Source: Streptomyces sp. TP-A0356
GTDB taxonomy: Bacteria; Actinomycetota; Actinomycetes; Streptomycetales; Streptomycetaceae
Assembly: GCF_001417775.1 (NCBI RefSeq)
Contig: NZ_BBZJ01000016.1
Coordinates: forward strand, 124,001 to 188,000
Reading direction: 5' to 3'
Length of the DNA stretch: 64,000 nt
Part shown: piece after piece, positions 58,866 through 64,000 of the stretch
Numbering within the stretch: the stretch's first letter is position 1
Layout: the number at the start of each line of letters is the position of its first letter
The notes under the pieces: generated by a model
Database searches by the model: none
Seen by the model: only the letters and a program-made list of their open reading frames with translations
Told to the model about the DNA's origin: nothing
Position numbers and translations under genes: made by a program

Positions 58866-61196
58866 TCACTTCAGTGCCGGCGGCCCGGCGTTCGGGGCCG
58901 TGCCCCACCCGGACGGCCGCGCGCCGACCGTGAACTCCAGGGTGCCCAGACGGCGTAGCGTGTCGGACGTGACATACGTCCGTTCGTAGGCCGTTCCGAG
59001 GACGCGCACCCCCTGGATGTACCGGTTGCCGTCGGACGTGCCCGGAGCGGTGATGGTCAGCCCGCCGTTGGGGTAGTACGCCCGGTCCAGGACCAGGTCG
59101 ACCCGCTCGAAGACGGGCGCCGTCAGGCCCCAGGTCGAGTAACCGGGCTGCACCGGGAAGATGCCGATCGACGAGAGCACGTGCCAGGCGGACATCGTGC
59201 CGAGGTCGTCGTTGCCGGTGATGCCCGTCGGCCCGTCCGTGAAGAGGGTCAGCGCCGCGTGCACCACGTCCGTGGTCTTCCACGGCTGGCCGGTGGAGAG
59301 GTAGGTGTACGGGGCGATGAGGTCGGGCTCGTTCTGTGGGTTGTACTTGTCCGCGTTGTAGTAGGCGTACGGTCCGTTCACCCAGACCTCGCGCGCCGTC
59401 TTCGCCGGGTTCTTCAGCAGCTGGTCGTAGGCGAAGAAGGCGTCGAGCCGGTCGTTCGCCGCCCGCTCGCCGCCGATGAGGCCCACCATGCCGGGCAGGT
59501 CCTGCGGCACGAGCCACTGGTACTGCCAGGCCGTGCCCTCGTGAAAGCCCTCGCTCTTGGCCGGGTCGGCCGGTCCGACGAAGGCCCCGGAGGCGTCCCG
59601 GGCGCGGAAGAAGCCGGTCGAGGGGTCGAGGATGGTGCGGTAGTTGCGCGACCGTGCGGCATAGCGCGCCGCGTCCGCGTCATGTCCCAGGCCGCGCGCC
59701 ATCTGGGCGAGCATGGCGTCGGACAGGGCGTACTCCAGCGTCACCGACCCACCGTGGTGGTAGTCGGAGTCGCCGGGCTTGGCGTACGGGCTGTCCTTGG
59801 TGTAGGGCGCGAAGCCGTTCGCGATGTACTCGCGGTTGGCCTCGCGGCCCACGTACATGGTGTCGGCGGGCGGTACGCCGTCGGCGTTCTTCTTGAGCGC
59901 GCGATACGCCCGTTCCTCGTACCCCTTGAGCAGTCCCTGCTGGTAGGCGTGGGTGAGGAACGGGGTGACCGGGTCGCCGCTCATGATGTTCGTCTCCACC
60001 GTGCCGTAGCCCCACTTGGGCAGCCAGCCGCCCTCCTCGTCGATCTTGATCACGGAGATCGCCATGTCGCGCGCCTGGCGCGGCGCGAGCAGGGACAGGA
60101 GCTGGGACTGGGTGCGGTAGGTGTCCCACAGCGACCAGTTCTGGTAGTACGTGAACCCCTGCGCCCGGTGGATCCGCTGGTCCCAGCCGGTGTAGCGGCC
60201 GTCGGCGTCGCTGCCGATGTTCGGCGCGAGGAACGACCGGTACAGGGACGAGTAGAAGGCGGTGCGCAGGGCGGCGCTGCCGCCCTGCACCCGAACATCG
60301 TCGAGGCGGTCCTCCCAGGCACGGCGTGCGGCCTCGCGAGCGTCCTTGAACGAACGGACGTCCGGTGCACCCAGGTTGACGGCGGCGCCGCGCGCGTCGA
60401 CGTACGACAGCGCGGTGGTCGCCTCGACCGTACGGTCCTTCGTCGCGTCGAAGGTGACGTAGGCGCCGTTGCGCCCGGGGCCGGAGGACGTCCTCGCGCC
60501 CCGTGTGATGGAGTCCTGGTACCAGGTCCCGTGCGCGGTGAAGGGCCGGTTGAAACGGGTGAGCGTGTACACCGTGTACGGCCGGGTGGGGCGGCAGAAC
60601 CCGCTGCCCGTGATCTCGGTGCGCACGGTGCGGTCGTCGAGGATCTCCACCTTGGAGGAGACGTTCTTGTGCAGCGACTGGCCCGCGTTGAGCAGCACGT
60701 TGGCCTTGCCGGTGGCCGGGAACGTGTAGCGCTGCACCGCGGTGCGCTCGGTCGCCGTCAACTCGGCCTGGATGCCGCTGTCGAGCCCGACCCGGTAGTA
60801 GCCGGGGCTCGCCTGCTCATGGTCGTGGCTGAAGTGGGCCGCGTACTTGGCGTAGTCCGTCTCGGTGACGTCACCGGTCGTCGGCAGCACGGGCAGATCC
60901 CCTCCGATGGCGCAGCCGACGCCGGAGAGGTGGACCAGGGAGAAGCCGCGGATCTGGTGCTGGGTGTAGTCGTAGCCGGTGTTGTGGCCCGTGTCCGGCG
61001 AGAACTGCACCATGCCGAAGGGCACGGCGGCGCCGGGGAAGGTGTTGCCTTCGTCCTGTGTGCCGATGAAGGGGTTGACCAGGTCGGTGAGCCTGTCGTC
61101 GTGCGGCTCGGCGGCATGGGCGGTCGGCAGGGCGAACAGCGCCGAGGCCGTCACCGCGCCCGCGACGTACAGGCGCAGGCGCCGGGTCCATCTCAT
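58866..61196 (-). CDS. Secreted GH92 alpha-mannosidase
   Basis: A 776-residue exported exo-alpha-mannosidase. A Sec signal (about 1-27, ending AHAAE) is followed by the family opening NPFIGTQDEGNTFPGAAVPFGM. The catalytic half carries WSLWDTYRTQSQL, HEGTAWQYQW and TGNDDLGTMSAWHV, the metal- and acid/base-bearing segments of GH92. These calcium-dependent inverting enzymes trim alpha-1,2/1,3-mannose from N-glycans or yeast mannan. ATG 61196 follows GGAGG. An operator-like palindrome lies about 150 bp upstream. Confidence 0.93.
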   Translation of the reverse strand: MRWTRRLRLYVAGAVTASALFALPTAHAAEPHDDRLTDLVNPFIGTQDEGNTFPGAAVPFGMVQFSPDTGHNTGYDYTQHQIRGFSLVHLSGVGCAIGGDLPVLPTTGDVTETDYAKYAAHFSHDHEQASPGYYRVGLDSGIQAELTATERTAVQRYTFPATGKANVLLNAGQSLHKNVSSKVEILDDRTVRTEITGSGFCRPTRPYTVYTLTRFNRPFTAHGTWYQDSITRGARTSSGPGRNGAYVTFDATKDRTVEATTALSYVDARGAAVNLGAPDVRSFKDAREAARRAWEDRLDDVRVQGGSAALRTAFYSSLYRSFLAPNIGSDADGRYTGWDQRIHRAQGFTYYQNWSLWDTYRTQSQLLSLLAPRQARDMAISVIKIDEEGGWLPKWGYGTVETNIMSGDPVTPFLTHAYQQGLLKGYEERAYRALKKNADGVPPADTMYVGREANREYIANGFAPYTKDSPYAKPGDSDYHHGGSVTLEYALSDAMLAQMARGLGHDADAARYAARSRNYRTILDPSTGFFRARDASGAFVGPADPAKSEGFHEGTAWQYQWLVPQDLPGMVGLIGGERAANDRLDAFFAYDQLLKNPAKTAREVWVNGPYAYYNADKYNPQNEPDLIAPYTYLSTGQPWKTTDVVHAALTLFTDGPTGITGNDDLGTMSAWHVLSSIGIFPVQPGYSTWGLTAPVFERVDLVLDRAYYPNGGLTITAPGTSDGNRYIQGVRVLGTAYERTYVTSDTLRRLGTLEFTVGARPSGWGTAPNAGPPALK

Positions 61197-61342
61197 CTCG
61201 GAAGCCTCCGGAGGATCGACATCGTTGTGCACATGGTGCTGGCGGGGCGTCAGTTTCCCGGGCAACCGGAAGGGTTGATCCGGGCGCGTCGCGTATCAGG
61301 GGGCGGGCCCCGCGGCGGTGCGGTGCTCGCGGTGACGGCGGT

Positions 61343-61377
61343 ACAACGTTGTCACCAACGGCAGTTGGCATGACAAC
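61343..61377. promoter_or_regulatory. LacI-like operator cluster upstream of GH92
   Basis: ACAACGTTGT (61343-61352) is a perfect palindrome with the central CG typical of LacI sites. GTTGTCA (61348-61354) also pairs with TGACAAC (61371-61377), with a nested CCAAC/GTTGG pair in between. The position is about 150-180 bp upstream of the GH92 start. The sequence differs from the operator at 38662, so a different LacI-family protein is implied. Confidence 0.6.
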
Positions 61378-61441
61378 ACGCATTCCGCTTCACGTACAGG
61401 TACATGACAAGCCAGCCCGGGCGTGGTTCCCCCGGCCTGCC

Positions 61442-61477
61442 GGACGGCCCCGGCGCGCTGCGTCACCGGGGCCGTCC
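61442..61477 (-). terminator. 12-bp hairpin after glgC
   Basis: GGACGGCCCCGG (61442-61453) pairs with CCGGGGCCGTCC (61466-61477) across a 12-nt loop, 9 bp past the glgC stop. It is a likely terminator. Confidence 0.8.
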
Positions 61478-61486
61478 AGCGACGTC

Positions 61487-62707
61487 CTACGACACGCGCC
61501 GGCCCTTCCCCAACGCGATGACCCCGCCCTTCGACACCGTGTACAGCTCCGCGTCCCGCTCCGGATTGACGCCGATCGTCGCGCCTGGCGGCACCTCCAC
61601 GTTCTTGTCGAGGACGGCCCCGCGCACGATCGCACCCCGCCCGACATGCACGTTGTCATGCAGGACCGAACCCTGGACGACGGCGCCCGGGTCCACCACG
61701 ACTCCCGGCGACAGAACCGACCGCGTCACCTGCCCCCGGATCAGGCACCCGGCGCTGATGATCGACTCGCTGGCGATGCCGCCCGCGTTGAAACGGGCCG
61801 GCGAGAGCTGGCCGGAATGGGTGTAGATCGGCCAGCTGCGGTTGTACAGGTTGAAGGCGGGCCGCTCCGCGATCAGGTCCATATGGGCGTCGTAGTACGC
61901 GTCCAGGGTGCCCACGTCCCGCCAGTACCCCTGGTCCCGGCTGGTCTCACCGGGCACGTGGTTGGCGCTGAAGTCGTACAGCTGGGCCTCGCCGCGGTCG
62001 GTGAGCGCGGGCAGGATCGAACCGCCCATGTCGTGCACGGAGTTCGCGTCCTCCGCGTCCCGCTGGAGCGCCTCGATCAGCGCCTTGGTGGTGAAGATGT
62101 AGTTGCCCATCGAGGCGAACACGCACTCGGGGTCGTCCGGCAGGCCGGGCGGATCGGCGGGCTTCTCCAGGAAGCGCTCCACGGTCTGGGCGTCCGAGCC
62201 GGGGCTGATCACACCGAACGACGAGGACTCCACGCGCGGCACCCGTATCCCCGCGACGGTCACGCCCGCGCCGCTGTCGATGTGCTGGGCGAGCATCTGC
62301 CGGGGATCCATGCGGTAGACGTGGTCGGCGCCGAACACCGCCACGTACTCCGGCCGTTCGTCGTAGACGAGGTTCAGCGACTGCAGGATCGCGTCGGCAC
62401 TGCCCAGGTACCAGCGGGGGCCGAGCCGCTGCTGGGCCGGCACGGGCGTGATGTAGTTGCCGAGCAGGCTGGACATCCGCCAGGTCGTGGTGATGTGCCG
62501 GTCCAGCGAGTGCGACTTGTACTGCGTGAGCACGCAGATGCGCAGGATGTCGGCGTTGACGAGGTTGGACAGGACGAAGTCGACGAGGCGGTAGGTTCCG
62601 CCGAAGGTCACGGCCGGTTTCGCGCGGTCCGCGGTCAGCGGCATCAGCCGCTTCCCCTCCCCGCCGGCCAGTACGATTCCCAGCACCGAAGGTCCACCGC
62701 GCCGCAT
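61487..62707 (-). CDS. glgC: Glucose-1-phosphate adenylyltransferase
   Basis: A 406-residue ADP-glucose pyrophosphorylase. The nucleotide-binding start is [32 protein letters not shown], the substrate-binding FLEKPADPP and [13 protein letters not shown] follow, and the C-terminus is a left-handed beta-helix ([17 protein letters not shown]). It makes ADP-glucose from glucose-1-phosphate and ATP, committing carbon to glycogen. It lies 45 bp after the glycosyltransferase gene in the same direction. Confidence 0.95.
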   Translation of the reverse strand: MRRGGPSVLGIVLAGGEGKRLMPLTADRAKPAVTFGGTYRLVDFVLSNLVNADILRICVLTQYKSHSLDRHITTTWRMSSLLGNYITPVPAQQRLGPRWYLGSADAILQSLNLVYDERPEYVAVFGADHVYRMDPRQMLAQHIDSGAGVTVAGIRVPRVESSSFGVISPGSDAQTVERFLEKPADPPGLPDDPECVFASMGNYIFTTKALIEALQRDAEDANSVHDMGGSILPALTDRGEAQLYDFSANHVPGETSRDQGYWRDVGTLDAYYDAHMDLIAERPAFNLYNRSWPIYTHSGQLSPARFNAGGIASESIISAGCLIRGQVTRSVLSPGVVVDPGAVVQGSVLHDNVHVGRGAIVRGAVLDKNVEVPPGATIGVNPERDAELYTVSKGGVIALGKGRRVS

Positions 62708-62752
62708 GCCGCCGCCCCTCTACGCCCGGTTGTGCCGCTCTCTGCTCAATGA

Positions 62753-63904
62753 CTACCCCTGTTCGAGGACTTCCTCGTACAGGCGAACCGTGCGGCGGGC
62801 CACCGTGTCCCAGCCGAACTCCTCCACCGCCCGCTTCCGTCCCGCCTCGCCCATGCGCTCCGCGGCCTCCGGGTCGCCGAGGACGGCGTCGAGGGCGCGT
62901 GCGAGGCGCCCCTCGAAGTCGTCGTCCACGTCCACCAGCAGTCCGGTACGGCCGTCGTCCACGACCTCCGGAATGCCGCCGGTGCGCGAGGCGACCACGG
63001 CCGTGCCGCACGCCATGGCCTCCAGGTTGACGATGCCCAGCGGCTCGTACACCGACGGGCAGACGAAGAGGGCGGCGTGGGTGAGGAGCTGGATCACGTC
63101 GGGACGCGGCAGCATCTTCGGGATCCAGTGGACGCCGCCGCGGCTCCTGCTCAACTCCTCGAAGAGCTCCCGGAACTCGCGGTCGAGCTCGGGAGTGTCC
63201 GGAGCGCCCGCGCACAGCACCACCTGGGCCGCCGGGTCGATGTCCCGTACCGCGCGCAGCAGATGGGGCACGCCCTTCTGGCGGGTGATTCGGCCGACGA
63301 ACAGGACGTACGGGCGGTGGCGGTCGAGACCGATGCGGGCGAGGACGTCCGTGTCGTGGTCCGGCCGGTAGAGGGTGGTGTCGATGCCGTTGTGCACGAC
63401 GTGGACCCGCGCCGGGTCGAGGGCCGGATAGCAGCCCAGGATGTCGTCGCGCATGGCGCCGGAGACCGCGATCACGGCGTCCGCGGCCTCGATCGCGGTG
63501 CGCTCGGCCCAGCTGGAGAGGGCGTATCCGCCGCCGAGTTGCTCGGCCTTCCAGGGACGCAGCGGCTCCAGCGAGTGGGCGGTCATCACATGCGGGACGC
63601 CGTACAGCAGCTTGCCGAGGTGGCCGGCGAGATTGGCGTACCAGGTGTGCGAGTGGATCAGCTCTCGGCCTTCGAGGGCGGCGACCATGGAGAGGTCCAC
63701 GGAGAAGGTGCGCAGGGCGTCGTTGGCGGTGTCGAGGGTGGGCCACGGCCGGTGACGTACGACGCCGCCCGCACCGCCCTCGCCCCAGCAGTGCACGTCC
63801 AGGTCCGTGAGCGAGCCCAATTCCCGGGCGAGGAACTCGACATGGACGCCCGCACCGCCGTACACGTCCGGCGGGTACTCCCGGGTCAGCAGTCCCACAC
63901 GCAC
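62753..63904 (-). CDS. glgM: GT4 glucosyltransferase, GlgM/GlgA (actinobacterial) type
   Basis: A 383-residue GT4 enzyme. The donor- and acceptor-side marks are VGLLTREYPPDVYGGAGVH at the N-terminus, HSHTWYANLAGHLGKLLYG, TAHSLEPLRPWKAEQLGGGY, FVGRITRQKGVPHLL and the donor-binding YEPLGIVNLEAMACGTAVV. In length and sequence it resembles the mycobacterial protein long called GlgA and later shown to be GlgM, which makes maltose-1-phosphate from ADP-glucose. Pairing with glgC fits either glycogen synthase or GlgM. GTG 63904 follows an AGGGGG site. Confidence 0.85.
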   Translation of the reverse strand: MRVGLLTREYPPDVYGGAGVHVEFLARELGSLTDLDVHCWGEGGAGGVVRHRPWPTLDTANDALRTFSVDLSMVAALEGRELIHSHTWYANLAGHLGKLLYGVPHVMTAHSLEPLRPWKAEQLGGGYALSSWAERTAIEAADAVIAVSGAMRDDILGCYPALDPARVHVVHNGIDTTLYRPDHDTDVLARIGLDRHRPYVLFVGRITRQKGVPHLLRAVRDIDPAAQVVLCAGAPDTPELDREFRELFEELSRSRGGVHWIPKMLPRPDVIQLLTHAALFVCPSVYEPLGIVNLEAMACGTAVVASRTGGIPEVVDDGRTGLLVDVDDDFEGRLARALDAVLGDPEAAERMGEAGRKRAVEEFGWDTVARRTVRLYEEVLEQG

Positions 63905-64000
63905 CCGGTACCCCCTGTCTCAGCGGTCGCTTCCCACATGGTCACCCAGATGCGGCGGTTGGGGAAGACCGCCCGTGCTTCAACCGCGCAGCGGCGGGCG

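Noticed and set aside
1..64000. Biosynthetic gene cluster, phage or integrative element
   Set aside because: No polyketide or peptide synthetase, integrase, transposase, phage structural gene or tRNA-flanking repeat was seen.

Overview
The window is high-GC actinobacterial chromosome with strongly GC-biased third codon positions, frequent GTG/TTG starts and 4-bp stop/start overlaps. Gene content fits Streptomyces: RmdA-type c-di-GMP protein, DUF574 methyltransferase, PP2C-type phosphatase, class E/F sortase, and sugar ABC systems without their own ATPase. I see no tRNA, rRNA, CRISPR array, insertion sequence, prophage or biosynthetic gene cluster. Product calls come from motifs and remembered families; no search was run.

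Layout. 1-7.1 kb: start of a succinate dehydrogenase operon (sdhC, partial sdhA), a divergent LysR regulator, a methyltransferase coupled to rmdA, and a secreted-repeat lipoprotein. 7.4-11.3 kb: a cell-surface cassette (Pro-rich wall-spanning protein, DUF4239 membrane protein, Asn/Gly-repeat protein, sortase) and a polysaccharide deacetylase. 11.5-20.4 kb: stress protein, amino-acid permease, ECF sigma factor / unknown protein / zinc anti-sigma factor, Fpg/Nei-like glycosylase, PAS-GAF-PP2C-ATPase signalling protein, lipase-maturation-factor homologue. 20.4-29.0 kb: a tightly overlapping operon for non-phosphorylative L-fucose-type (6-deoxyhexose) catabolism with an ABC importer and a divergent FadR-type regulator; its mutarotase gene has shrunk to 37 codons. 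29.0-39.8 kb: an apparent N-glycan utilisation locus (ABC importer, GH5-like beta-mannosidase, secreted GH85 endoglycosidase, GH38 alpha-mannosidase, LacI regulator) with a large inverted-repeat operator. 39.9-43.5 kb: amidase, CBS protein, sugar MFS transporter. 43.5-52.5 kb: a stress-flavoured block with a large catalase behind a sigma-B-like promoter, zinc alcohol dehydrogenase, DksA-like protein, FAD-Rieske oxidoreductase, SDR, GNAT and HD proteins. 52.6-58.7 kb: LysR regulator, GT87 mannosyltransferase-like protein, an SDR relic, an unusual zinc-ribbon SDR, and a wax ester synthase/DGAT. 58.9-63.9 kb: a secreted GH92 alpha-mannosidase with a LacI-like operator, then glgC and a GlgM/GlgA-type glucosyltransferase.

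The most coherent story is the 20-39 kb island. Secreted GH85 would release glycans from glycoproteins, the ABC system would import them, and GH38 and GH5 would trim them inside the cell, while the adjacent operon would burn fucose-type sugar. The GH92 enzyme at 59-61 kb could feed the same substrate. Each system has a recognisable operator, so the regulation is testable.
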